A stretch of DNA of 38,717 bases from Prevotella sp. GTDB lineage: Bacteria; Bacteroidota; Bacteroidia; Bacteroidales; Bacteroidaceae. A program made the translations under genes and the position numbers. The notes beneath the pieces are model-generated. The model saw only the letters and a list, made by a program, of their open reading frames with translations. It was not told where the DNA came from and searched no databases. Numbering within the stretch: the stretch's first letter is position 1; each line of letters begins with the position of its first letter. The stretch is from the NCBI GenBank assembly GCA_016290175.1, contig JAEETD010000023.1, positions 1 to 38,717 on the forward strand. The letters are read 5' to 3'. This document shows positions 23,501-31,788 of the stretch, piece by piece.

Positions 23501-25909
23501 ATGAACAACGAGATATTACAACAACTGAATGAGAGTCAGCAGGAAGCGGTGGTCTATTGTGACGGTCCGTCGCTGGTGATTGCTGGTGCAGGGTCGGGAA
23601 AGACGAGGGTGCTGACGTATAAGATTGCGTGGCTCCTGGAACAAGGAATGGCCCCTTGGCAGATTCTGGCACTGACGTTTACCAATAAGGCTGCTCGCGA
23701 GATGAAGGAACGTATTGGCAGGTTGGTAGGCGAGGAACGGGCTAGGTATCTGCAGATGGGTACGTTCCATAGTGTGTTTGCAAGGATCCTGCGATCGGAG
23801 GCGGAGGTGCTGGGCTATAATGCGAACTTCACGATCTATGACCAGAGTGATTCGCGTTCGCTGGTGAAGACGATCATCAAGGAGATGCAGTTGGATGATA
23901 AGGTGTATAAGCCAGCATCGGTAGCTGACCGTATCTCGATGGCTAAGAACCATCTGTTGCTACCTCAGGCATACGCGCAGAGTGCGTGGGCTACTGACGA
24001 TGCGCAACAGAAACGGCCTCAGGTTACTAATATATATATAAGGTACTCGGAGAGATGTCGTCAGGCGAATGCAATGGACTTTGATGACTTGCTCGTGCAG
24101 ACATGGGTGTTGTTCCAGAACCACGAGAATATCCGCCAGAAATATGTGGAGAAGTTCCATTTTGTGCTTGTGGATGAGTATCAGGATACGAACTTCGCAC
24201 AACAGGCAATAGTCTATCAGTTGACAAAAGAACGTCAGAAGGTGTGTGTGGTGGGCGATGATGCACAGAGCATCTATTCGTTCCGTGGCGCCAATATCGA
24301 TAATATCCTGAATTTTCAAAGCCAATATACGGATGCCAAACTCTTCAAACTGGAGCAGAATTATCGCTCTACGCAGTTGATTGTGCAGGCAGCGAATTCG
24401 CTGATCAAAAGGAATGAACGACAGATTCCGAAGAATGTATTCTCGAAGAATGAGCACGGCGAGAAACTGCAGTTGAAGCCAGCCTATTCGGACAGGGAGG
24501 AGGCGATGATCGTAACGCAGGATATCAAGCGGTTGCGGAGGCAGGAGCAGGCTAACTGGAGTGACTTTGCTATCCTGTATCGCACGAACGCGCAGAGCCG
24601 AAGCTTTGAGGAACAGATGCGCAAGGACAATATCCCGTATCGCATCTATGGCGGACTGAGTTTCTACCAAAGGAAAGAGATCAAGGACGTGATTGCCTAT
24701 TTCCGACTGATTGCGAATCCCAACGATGAGGAGGCCTTTAAGCGTATTGTGAACTATCCTGCTCGCGGTATCGGAGATACGACGGTGGGCAAGATTATCC
24801 AGACAGCGCAGACATACGGCGTGAGTCTATGGCAGGTAATCAAGGAACCTGTGCTCTTTCCGATGGATGTGAGCAAAGGTACGATGACGAAGATACAGGC
24901 CTTCCGTGAACTGATAGAAGGCTGGATAAGTCGTGTGACAACGGAGGATGCCTATACCCTCGGCCACGATATCATCATGAACTCGGGCATCAGCAAGGAT
25001 ATCTACAGCGGACGGAATCCCGAGGATATCTCGCGTCAGGAGAACCTGGAGGAATTCCTGAGTGGTATGCAGGACTTCGTGGAGAGCCGTCGTGAGGAGG
25101 ATATGGGCGATGAAGTCTATCTTCCGGATTTTCTGCAGGAAGTGGCACTTTTGACTGATCTCGACAGCGACGAGGGTGATTCGAATGACAAGGTGACGCT
25201 GATGACGATCCACTCCGCCAAGGGACTGGAGTTCCCGACGGTGTTTGTCGTGGGTCTGGAGGAGAATATCTTCCCGAGTCCGATGTGCACCAATTCGATG
25301 CGTGAACTGGAAGAGGAGCGCAGATTGTTGTATGTGGCGATTACCAGAGCTGAGAAACATTGCATCCTGACGTGTGCGCAGAACAGGTTCAGATATGGAA
25401 GGATGGAGTATGATACGCCATCGAGGTTTATCCGGGATATTGACCCGGAACTGCTGGAAGTACAATCTGAAGCGGGTGGGGGAAAACCCGCTTTCGGAGG
25501 CAGTTCGTATAGAGGCAATTCATATGGAGGCAGCAGGGGGCCTGAATGGATGCAGAATCCCAGACCTGTGGCTACGCAGTTCAAGGCCGATCCCAAGCCG
25601 AGGGCCGTAGCTCCCAGACAGCCAGAAAAGCCCGTTGATCCCTTCGGACCGAATTTCAAACGACTGTATCAGACGGTTAGCGGCTCACAAGGACAGGTCC
25701 CGCGGGTTGCCGGGACAACGACTCACGGGACCTGTCCCCCTGAGTCGCAGTTGCGCGAGGGGTGTCAGATTGAGCACCAGCGTTTTGGAGTAGGGACTGT
25801 GATTAAGATTGAGGGCACGGGCGAGAACACCAAGGCCACTGTGACGTTCCGCAATGCAGGTACGAAACAGCTGCTGCTGAAGTTCGCAAAGTTCAAGATT
25901 ATCGGGTAA
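23501..25909 (+). CDS. pcrA: UvrD/PcrA-type 3'-5' DNA helicase
   Basis: 802 residues. Superfamily 1A helicase: Q-motif L-N-E-S-Q-Q-E-A, Walker A G29-A-G-S-G-K-T35, F-T-N-K-A-A-R-E-M, motif II V-D-E-Y-Q-D-T near 225, G-D-D-A-Q-S-I-Y-S-F-R-G-A, motif V M-T-I-H-S-A-K-G-L-E-F, and motif VI V-A-I-T-R-A. The C-terminal tail (from about 755) is a Tudor-like RNA-polymerase contact as in PcrA. The Gly-rich linker just before it carries about 22 residues encoded by a palindromic element (see the repeat entry). It unwinds DNA in excision repair and replication restart. PcrA or UvrD cannot be told apart by eye. Confidence 0.95.
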   Translation: MNNEILQQLNESQQEAVVYCDGPSLVIAGAGSGKTRVLTYKIAWLLEQGMAPWQILALTFTNKAAREMKERIGRLVGEERARYLQMGTFHSVFARILRSEAEVLGYNANFTIYDQSDSRSLVKTIIKEMQLDDKVYKPASVADRISMAKNHLLLPQAYAQSAWATDDAQQKRPQVTNIYIRYSERCRQANAMDFDDLLVQTWVLFQNHENIRQKYVEKFHFVLVDEYQDTNFAQQAIVYQLTKERQKVCVVGDDAQSIYSFRGANIDNILNFQSQYTDAKLFKLEQNYRSTQLIVQAANSLIKRNERQIPKNVFSKNEHGEKLQLKPAYSDREEAMIVTQDIKRLRRQEQANWSDFAILYRTNAQSRSFEEQMRKDNIPYRIYGGLSFYQRKEIKDVIAYFRLIANPNDEEAFKRIVNYPARGIGDTTVGKIIQTAQTYGVSLWQVIKEPVLFPMDVSKGTMTKIQAFRELIEGWISRVTTEDAYTLGHDIIMNSGISKDIYSGRNPEDISRQENLEEFLSGMQDFVESRREEDMGDEVYLPDFLQEVALLTDLDSDEGDSNDKVTLMTIHSAKGLEFPTVFVVGLEENIFPSPMCTNSMRELEEERRLLYVAITRAEKHCILTCAQNRFRYGRMEYDTPSRFIRDIDPELLEVQSEAGGGKPAFGGSSYRGNSYGGSRGPEWMQNPRPVATQFKADPKPRAVAPRQPEKPVDPFGPNFKRLYQTVSGSQGQVPRVAGTTTHGTCPPESQLREGCQIEHQRFGVGTVIKIEGTGENTKATVTFRNAGTKQLLLKFAKFKIIG
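25691..25747. repeat. REP-like palindromic element inside uvrD
   Basis: GGACAGGTCCCG (25691-25702) pairs with CGGGACCTGTCC (25726-25737), 12 bp perfect. Inside, GTTG (25706-25709) pairs with CAAC (25716-25719). A second stem, CGACTCA (25719-25725) with TGAGTCG (25741-25747), encloses GGGAC-CT-GTCCC. The GGGACxGGTCCC core resembles REP elements of RAYT-type transposase systems. The element keeps the reading frame and encodes a Gly/Thr/Pro-rich linker. Confidence 0.85.
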
Positions 25910-25911
25910 AA

Positions 25912-26043
25912 TCAGAGCGACTCGTCGTCAGGTCGCTCTAATTTTTTCTTGCCAGTCTTGGGCAGATGTTTCTTCTTTCTGAGCCATGCGGCTTTGCGAG
26001 CCTCATAGTCCTCATGATGTTTCTCGAGATATCCGTCAGCCAT
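25912..26043 (-). CDS. 43-residue conserved-looking basic protein
   Basis: A small frame below most ORF-size cut-offs. Its ATG (26041-26043) overlaps the stop of the DUF4270 gene (TGATG), indicating coupled translation. It is highly charged: M-A-D-G-Y-L-E-K-H-H-E-D-Y-E-A-R-K-A-A-W at the start, then a Lys-rich core. It resembles a recurring small Bacteroidales protein with a similar M-A-D-x-Y-L-E-K start, of unknown function; that comparison is from memory. Its last codons lie inside the uvrD terminator hairpin. Confidence 0.65.
   Translation of the reverse strand: MADGYLEKHHEDYEARKAAWLRKKKHLPKTGKKKLERPDDESL
25914..25947. terminator. Rho-independent terminator after uvrD
   Basis: AGAGCGAC (25914-25921) pairs with GTCGCTCT (25932-25939) around a 10-nt loop, with T6 at 25942-25947 on the + strand. 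It also overlaps the 3' end of the small gene on the - strand, so its arms are coding there. Confidence 0.85.
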
Positions 26044-27509
26044 CAGTTGTTGAATCTGGCATAGATCACTTTCAGCTTTATCGGATTGGAAGGCGTTCCG
26101 CGCTTCAGCCGGGTAGAGGTCAGGCCCATCTGATTGATAAGCGCTATAGTTGTGCTAGCGGTGGACGTAGATGAACTGAGCGTCGTAAGCTCGCTGACAG
26201 GAAGCAGCAGTGCCTTATTCCAGTCTGGATGCTTCTCCAACCAAAGAGGATCGTTCTTCTCGCCTGCCTGACGGGCATTGTACATCCTGACGATGAGATT
26301 GTTGATGTCGTTGCTGTTGGAGAAAGTGTAGGCATTCTTTGAGAGCGTGGTGTAGAAGGCATACTTGTTGTTGTAGTTCGAAACCTGCTCGAAGAATGAG
26401 TTCAGACTGTCTTTCTCGATCAGCAATACCTTTTTGGGAGAAGAGAATGTATACTTGGTAAGCGGCTCAAAGTTGTTTTCACGATTAAATGAGATGGAAA
26501 CGGAGAGCAGCGAGTCTTTCACGTGGGCAGTCTTGATTTCATCCACAGGGAAAGTCACTTCCGTGAAGATGCCAACAGGTGTCTTCAGGTAAGTATAGTC
26601 GTTGTCTGATTCTACCAGCTTCTGGAGGGTCTCCTTGTCGTTCTTGACCGTAATGGTCTGAAGCACCTCATCCGTTGAGGATGCGGATAAGTAACTGACA
26701 TAGGTGTTGTCGTCAGTACCCTTTTCTGTATAATAGACACGCAGTTGTGCTTGTAGGAAATTGGCCATCACCCCTTGTCCGTCGGTCGTCTCGATATAGA
26801 ATCCCGGACATAGTTGATGAATAAAGGCAAAGGAGTTCTTGAAATAGTCCGGATGTTCGTAGTAGTTGCGCAGGATATAGGTGCCGTAGTTCTTATAGCG
26901 GACACCATTCTTGTCGGTATAGGGCGAATTGAGCCTGAACATGACATTCCTGTCGTAGGTAGACAAGTTCTTGATACTGTCCTTGACGGTCATATCGTCG
27001 ATTGTGAACATGTGAGACTGCGAGAGGCCGCCCTTGCGGATATAGCCTCCTTTCACCGGGTCGAAATTCGAATAGTGGATACCGTCGGCAACAGGGTGGT
27101 CAAGTTCTGATATCCTGATCTTCATAGCCGTTGTGGAATCACCATAACAATAATTGAAGAACAGAATAACGAGGCAAGAGTCTGCAATGATCTCATTGTC
27201 TTCCCGGCTGATAATATACTCCTTGTCGGGCAGGTGGGTCTCTTCCATCATGTTGAACTGCATCATGAAACTACAGTCTACTGTGGCATTGGTCTCCGGA
27301 TCTGTAACATGTCCCACATAGAGCTCGTTATTATAGGTATAGACGGAATCGGGGATATATGATGCTGTCACCACATCGAATTCCTGGGTAGTGACACTGA
27401 TATCATCATTACTGCTGATGAGCGACATACCGATATTATCTGTACCTTCATCGCAAGAACTGATTGCCATTGCAAAACCAGCAATCGCTAAGAAATATTT
27501 GAGTTTCAT
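26043..27509 (-). CDS. DUF4270 lipoprotein
   Basis: 488 residues with a lipobox I-S-S-C19 followed by D, likely anchored in the outer membrane. It matches DUF4270, a Bacteroidota family typically found beside a glycogen-synthase-like gene, as here. Visible traits: D-N-I-G-M-S-L near the start, several beta-strand runs, and a final basic stretch. The function of DUF4270 is unknown. It follows the glycogen-synthase-like gene after 18 nt and overlaps the 43-residue gene at its stop. Confidence 0.88.
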   Translation of the reverse strand: MKLKYFLAIAGFAMAISSCDEGTDNIGMSLISSNDDISVTTQEFDVVTASYIPDSVYTYNNELYVGHVTDPETNATVDCSFMMQFNMMEETHLPDKEYIISREDNEIIADSCLVILFFNYCYGDSTTAMKIRISELDHPVADGIHYSNFDPVKGGYIRKGGLSQSHMFTIDDMTVKDSIKNLSTYDRNVMFRLNSPYTDKNGVRYKNYGTYILRNYYEHPDYFKNSFAFIHQLCPGFYIETTDGQGVMANFLQAQLRVYYTEKGTDDNTYVSYLSASSTDEVLQTITVKNDKETLQKLVESDNDYTYLKTPVGIFTEVTFPVDEIKTAHVKDSLLSVSISFNRENNFEPLTKYTFSSPKKVLLIEKDSLNSFFEQVSNYNNKYAFYTTLSKNAYTFSNSNDINNLIVRMYNARQAGEKNDPLWLEKHPDWNKALLLPVSELTTLSSSTSTASTTIALINQMGLTSTRLKRGTPSNPIKLKVIYARFNN

Positions 27510-27527
27510 GTCTTTCTTACCTGATGT

Positions 27528-28358
27528 TTATTCTTCTTCACTTTCTGAGGTAATACTGGGGCAGACCGTTTCATAGAATGCCTTGATATTATCAGCAAAG
27601 TCATCTTTTGAGTATTTTAATACGGGAATGTTCTTTTCACTGGCATAGCTGAGCAGATCGTTGTTGACGTCCTTGACCGCCTGTACGATACCATCACTAT
27701 AGTCGATGGCAAGTTTGCCCAACTCATCGAAATCAAACAGGTCGTTGTAGGGTTCCAGCAGCTCAGCAGTAGCATCGCGGAATTCAAGACAGCGCTTGAA
27801 ATTGGCTCCCAGATCGTTGTTGAGACTCTTGGCAAACAGAGATGAGACCACCTTCGTGTTGGCAAATGAAGGCTCATCGTGATAGGCCGTCTTAATATAG
27901 AATGGTACAACGGCACTCATCCATCCCTGACAATGGATAATGTCAGGCACCCAACGGAGTTTCTTGACGGTCTCGAGAACGCCTCTGGCAAAGAAAATGG
28001 CACGCTCTCCATTGTCTGCGTAGTCTGCTCCGGTCTCGTCCTTCTCCATCTGACGCTTGTTGAAGTAGTCGTCATTGTCAATGAAATAGACCTGAACCTT
28101 GACCGATTGTATGGTGGCTACCTTGATGATGAGTGGATGATCAGTCTCATCAATAATCAGGTTCATGCCCGACAGACGGATCACTTCATGTAACTGTCCG
28201 CGGCGCTCATTGATATTTCCCCATTTGGGCATGAAGGTACGGATTTCAAAACCTTTTTCCTGAATACAACCTGGAAGGTCTCTACCTAGAAGCGACATCT
28301 CGCTGTCTGGTACGTAAGGAGCTATCTCCTGATTAATGAAAAGTATCTTTTTTGCCAT
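27528..28358 (-). CDS. Glycogen synthase-like protein, N-terminal domain only
   Basis: 276 residues from M at 28358 (M-A-K-K-I-L-F-I-N-Q-E-I-A-P); the longer frame crosses the -7 box. It matches the N-terminal Rossmann domain of GT5 starch/glycogen synthases (P-D-I-I-H-C-Q-G-W near 150). Two things are odd. The K-x-G-G-L motif that binds ADP-glucose is replaced by P-D-S-E-M-S-L-L-G, and the whole C-terminal domain is missing although no frameshift is seen. Short GlgA-like proteins with this architecture are common beside DUF4270 in Bacteroidales. Catalytic activity is doubtful; a regulatory or scaffold role is possible. Confidence 0.82.
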   Translation of the reverse strand: MAKKILFINQEIAPYVPDSEMSLLGRDLPGCIQEKGFEIRTFMPKWGNINERRGQLHEVIRLSGMNLIIDETDHPLIIKVATIQSVKVQVYFIDNDDYFNKRQMEKDETGADYADNGERAIFFARGVLETVKKLRWVPDIIHCQGWMSAVVPFYIKTAYHDEPSFANTKVVSSLFAKSLNNDLGANFKRCLEFRDATAELLEPYNDLFDFDELGKLAIDYSDGIVQAVKDVNNDLLSYASEKNIPVLKYSKDDFADNIKAFYETVCPSITSESEEE

Positions 28359-28376
28359 CTTTGATGAATTATGCTG

Positions 28377-28408
28377 CAAAGGTACTAAAAAAAACGCGGA
28401 AAACCGCG
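28377..28408 (-). promoter_or_regulatory. Promoter of glycogen synthase-like gene with adjacent CGCGG dyad
   Basis: TACCTTTG on the - strand (28377-28384) lies 18 nt before the ATG. In place of a -33 TTTG there is a palindrome CGCGG-AAAA-CCGCG (28395-28408), which could be an operator. On the - strand it is followed by T8, so a weak terminator is also possible. Confidence 0.6.
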
Positions 28409-28485
28409 AAATGGTGCTTGTTTTTTGCAAAAAGTGACACATTTACCCTTGTTTTTTGATTTTTTTGTAAAAAAACTAAATAAAA

Positions 28486-28517
28486 CTTGGAACTTTCAAT
28501 AATTATTCGTATATTTG
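28486..28517 (+). promoter_or_regulatory. Promoter of AraC-type gene
   Basis: CTTG (28486-28489, one mismatch) is followed after 20 nt by TATATTTG (28510-28517). The ATG at 28550 leaves a leader of about 27 nt. Confidence 0.65.
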
Positions 28518-28549
28518 CAAAAAATATTGAGGATTTAACCATTAGAATT

Positions 28550-29095
28550 ATGGCTAAGTATAACATTACAGAAAAAAGAGAAAAGGAGGCTGCTTACCGT
28601 AGTTTAGTGAGCCCCAGGCTGATGGACGAGATGCAGGAGAAGATTTTGAACATCATCGTCATGCAGAAAAAATACCGTGACAAAGATTATTCTGCTAAGA
28701 GATTGGCAGAAGATCTCGGTACTAATACCCGTTACATCTCGGCCGTTGTGAACGTACGGTTCCACATGAATTACACTTCATTTGTGAACAAGTACCGCAT
28801 CGATGAAGCTATGTCAATCCTGGTCGACAAGCGCTATCAGGATCTCCGTATGGAGGAGGTCAGTGATATGGTAGGCTTTGCCAACCGTCAGTCGTTCTAT
28901 GCTTCATTCTTCAAGATCATGGGCATTACGCCTCGTGAGTACCGTATTTCCCATCTGGCCCAGCACCCGTCGTTGAAGCCCGTCGTAAAACCTGAGAAGC
29001 CCAAGAGAGCAACAAAGGCTGCCAAGGCAACAAAGACAAGGGCTACTAAGGCGAAAACGGCGAAGAAGAGCACCAGAGGCTCCAAAAAAGTATAA
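28550..29095 (+). CDS. AraC-type HTH protein with histone-H1-like tail
   Basis: 181 residues from ATG 28550 (M-A-K-Y-N-I-T-E-K); an earlier frame start would sit upstream of the promoter. Residues about 30-145 form an AraC-type double HTH: R-L-A-E-D-L-G-T-N-T-R-Y-I-S-A-V-V-N, then V-S-D-M-V-G-F-A-N-R-Q-S-F-Y-A-S-F-F and G-I-T-P-R-E-Y-R. There is no separate ligand-binding domain. The last 35 residues are Lys/Ala/Thr-rich (T-K-A-A-K-A-T-K), like histone H1 tails. Such tails can add nonspecific DNA binding. It diverges from the glycogen synthase-like gene and could regulate it. Confidence 0.85.
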   Translation: MAKYNITEKREKEAAYRSLVSPRLMDEMQEKILNIIVMQKKYRDKDYSAKRLAEDLGTNTRYISAVVNVRFHMNYTSFVNKYRIDEAMSILVDKRYQDLRMEEVSDMVGFANRQSFYASFFKIMGITPREYRISHLAQHPSLKPVVKPEKPKRATKAAKATKTRATKAKTAKKSTRGSKKV

Positions 29096-29110
29096 TAGGA
29101 GGGCTTCTTA

Positions 29111-31060
29111 GTGGGATTTGTATATCAAGACGAGCGCTTTGCTGATTTACAGCTCCTGCGTTATCGTCTGAATGGTTTTGACGAATTGTCGCTTCGCCAG
29201 AAAGAGTTGATTTACTATTTGTCGGAAGCGACTCTTTTCGGCAGAGACATTACTTTTGATCAGAACGGACAATATAACCTCCGCATCCGAAAGATGCTGG
29301 AGGTTGTTTATTGTGATGAAACGATTCCTCACGACACCGCTGGTTTTCGTGCCTTGGAAATCTATCTGAAGCGCATCTGGTTCTCCAATGGCATTTATCA
29401 CCACTATGGTTGTGAGAAATTTGAACCGGGCTTTTCTGAGAATTATCTGTACGATGTCCTGAAAAAGGTGGATGCGCGGAAATTGCCATTGAAAGATGGA
29501 GAGAGCATTGAGGAGATGTGTCAGGAACTTTTCCCCGTGATTTTCGATAAAGACGTCTTGCCTAAGCGTGTCAATAAGGCCGATGGTGAGGATCTGGTCC
29601 GTACGTCAGCCTGTCATTTCTATGAAGGCGTGTCTCAGCAGGAAGCAGAGGACTTCTATGCCAGGATGAAAGAGCAGGATGAGGGTAAGGAAAGTCCCGT
29701 TTCATATGGTTTGAACTCAATGCTGGTAAAGGAGGACGGTGAGTTGAAAGAGCGTGTCTGGAAAGCAGACGGCCTCTATGGAAACGCAATCCGCCATATC
29801 ATCTATTGGCTCTGGAAAGCGATGGATGTAGCAGAGAATGATACTCAGAAATCGTATATCAAACGATTGATAAGTTATTATGAATCAGGCGATTTGAATG
29901 ACTTTAATCAATATTGTATTGAATGGGTTGGTGAGCATGAGTCCTCTGTTGATTTTATCAATGGATTTATAGAAGTGTATGGTGACCCGTTAGGTATGAA
30001 AGGCACCTGGGAGGGACTTGTGGAATATATCGACAAAGAGGCCACCCATCGTACGCAGACCATCTCTGATAATGCCCAGTGGTTTGAAGACCATTCGCCT
30101 GTAGACAATCGTTTCAAGAAGGCTGTGGTTCATGGTGTCTCAGCGAATGTCATCTGTGCGGCCATGTTGGGTGGTGAGGAATATCCCTCGACGGCCATCG
30201 GCATCAACCTTCCCAATGCAGACTGGATAAGGGCGCAATACGGTTCGAAGAGTATTACCATCAGCAATATTACCGATGCTTATAATAAGGCAGCCAAGGG
30301 TAGCGGCTTTAAGGAAGCGTTTGTCATTGATGAGCAGACGCTCAGCATGATAGAGAAATACGGTGATGTCTGCGATGATCTGCATACAGATCTGCATGAA
30401 TGCCTCGGTCATGGGAGCGGGCAACTGCTGCCAGGTGTGGATCCTGATAGTCTGAAAGCCTACGGCAATACGATTGAGGAAGCCAGGGCCGATCTTTTCG
30501 GACTCTATTATATAGCGGATGAAAAATTGGTGGAACTGGGTCTGACACCTGACAAGGAAGCCTATCGGTCGCAGTATTATACTTATATGATGAATGGTCT
30601 GATGACCCAGCTGATACGTATCACACCTGGTCATCAGATTGAGGAGGCTCACATGCGTAACCGGGCGCTGATAGCCCATTGGTGCTATGAGAACGGTGAT
30701 GCTATCCAACTGGTGAAGCGCGATGGCAAGACGTATGTAGAGATCACAGATTATGAGCAGTTGCGTACGCTTATTGCCCGTCTGTTGGCAGAAGTGCAGC
30801 GCATCAAGAGCGAAGGTGACTATGAGGCAGCTCGTCAGTTGGTAGAGACCTACGCTGTGAAGGTGGATGCCGCTCTCCATCAGGAAGTGTTGGAGCGCTA
30901 TCAGAAACTCAATCTTGCACCCTATAAAGGCTTTATCAATCCCATGATGCTGCCCGTCGTTGATGAAAAAGGCGAGATCTGTGATATCCAGTTGAACTAC
31001 AGCGAGAGTTATGCGCATCAGATGCTGCGTTATAGCTCTGAATACGGAACACTTATTTAG
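29111..31060 (+). CDS. Dipeptidyl-peptidase III family metallopeptidase (M49)
   Basis: 649 residues with a GTG start at 29111, chosen because a strong AGGAGG (29097-29102) lies 8 nt upstream and an in-frame stop (29096-29098) blocks any earlier start. It has the M49 zinc site H429-E-C-L-G-H434 and E456-E-A-R-A-D461 (usual form H-E-L-L-G-H and E-E-C-R-A-E). The family removes N-terminal dipeptides from short peptides. No signal peptide is seen, so it is probably cytoplasmic; Bacteroides homologues of about 675 residues can carry a longer N-terminus. It follows the AraC-type gene and precedes the AlkD-like gene. Confidence 0.92.
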   Translation: MGFVYQDERFADLQLLRYRLNGFDELSLRQKELIYYLSEATLFGRDITFDQNGQYNLRIRKMLEVVYCDETIPHDTAGFRALEIYLKRIWFSNGIYHHYGCEKFEPGFSENYLYDVLKKVDARKLPLKDGESIEEMCQELFPVIFDKDVLPKRVNKADGEDLVRTSACHFYEGVSQQEAEDFYARMKEQDEGKESPVSYGLNSMLVKEDGELKERVWKADGLYGNAIRHIIYWLWKAMDVAENDTQKSYIKRLISYYESGDLNDFNQYCIEWVGEHESSVDFINGFIEVYGDPLGMKGTWEGLVEYIDKEATHRTQTISDNAQWFEDHSPVDNRFKKAVVHGVSANVICAAMLGGEEYPSTAIGINLPNADWIRAQYGSKSITISNITDAYNKAAKGSGFKEAFVIDEQTLSMIEKYGDVCDDLHTDLHECLGHGSGQLLPGVDPDSLKAYGNTIEEARADLFGLYYIADEKLVELGLTPDKEAYRSQYYTYMMNGLMTQLIRITPGHQIEEAHMRNRALIAHWCYENGDAIQLVKRDGKTYVEITDYEQLRTLIARLLAEVQRIKSEGDYEAARQLVETYAVKVDAALHQEVLERYQKLNLAPYKGFINPMMLPVVDEKGEICDIQLNYSESYAHQMLRYSSEYGTLI

Positions 31061-31092
31061 TGAATAGTGATTAGTGAATGATGAATAGTGAG
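31059..31092. repeat. GTGAATAGTGA-type repeat, copy 1
   Basis: AT-rich repeats of TGAATAGTGA and TTAGTGAATG begin at the DPP III stop and extend into the start of the next gene. They contain stop codons in all three frames. The style matches repeats after purA and after htrA. Confidence 0.8.
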
Positions 31093-31710
31093 ATTCAGGA
31101 GGTGGTAAAGGAGATTAAGCAGTCGTTCCGTCTGATGATGGACGGGGCGGTGGCTAAGTCTATGCGCGACAAGGGATTGTCGTATAAACTGAACTGGGGC
31201 GTCACGCTTCCACGTCTTCGCCTAAAGGCTGATGAACTGAAAACAACGGTCGATGATTACGACCTCGCCATTGCCCTGTGGAAAGAGGATGTGCGTGAAT
31301 GTAAAATTCTGGCCACTATGATCATGCCTCCAGATAAGGTGTTGCCTGAGGTCATTGATATCTGGATGGAACAGATTACCTCACAGGAGATTGCAGAACA
31401 GGCGGTATTCAATCTCTTTCAGTATCTGCCTTATGCACCGGAAAAGGCTTATACCTGGATGGCTTCCGACCAAACGCTCTATCAATACTGTGGTTTCCAT
31501 ATTCTGGCTCGCCTCTTTATGGCCAAACGAGAACCCAATGAGCGGGGTATCAACGAGTTCCTGGATCAGGCACTAGCGGCTCTGCAGGGCGATAACATCG
31601 GTGTCAGAAAGGCGGCAATGGCGGCCATCAGAAGGTTTTCTGAACTAGGATTGGTCTATGAGCGACTGGCGAAAAGTGCATTAAAACGGGCTAATTTAGA
31701 ATTTTTATAA
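31078..31710 (+). CDS. AlkD-like DNA alkylation repair HEAT protein
   Basis: 210 residues; two adjacent Met codons (31078 and 31081) are possible starts inside the repeat. It is alpha-helical and matches the AlkD/DNA alkylation repair HEAT-like family: R-L-R-L-K-A-D-E-L near 40, D-L-A-I-A-L-W-K, then A-V-F-N-L-F-Q-Y-L-P. Family members excise alkylated bases (3-methyladenine, 7-methylguanine); some members lack activity. I did not identify a catalytic Asp with confidence. No membrane segments. Confidence 0.82.
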   Translation: MMNSEIQEVVKEIKQSFRLMMDGAVAKSMRDKGLSYKLNWGVTLPRLRLKADELKTTVDDYDLAIALWKEDVRECKILATMIMPPDKVLPEVIDIWMEQITSQEIAEQAVFNLFQYLPYAPEKAYTWMASDQTLYQYCGFHILARLFMAKREPNERGINEFLDQALAALQGDNIGVRKAAMAAIRRFSELGLVYERLAKSALKRANLEFL

Positions 31711-31741
31711 ATTATAACTCTTTTATTTCACTGAAAGTTTG

Positions 31742-31749
31742 TACCTTTG
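31742..31749 (+). promoter_or_regulatory. fur-purA-hisS promoter
   Basis: TACCTTTG 39 nt before the fur ATG. No TTTG -33 box lies at the proper distance. The next three genes are tightly packed. Confidence 0.6.
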
Positions 31750-31788
31750 TGCGGTTTTTGGAATAACAATCCATTTGACACCGCAGAT

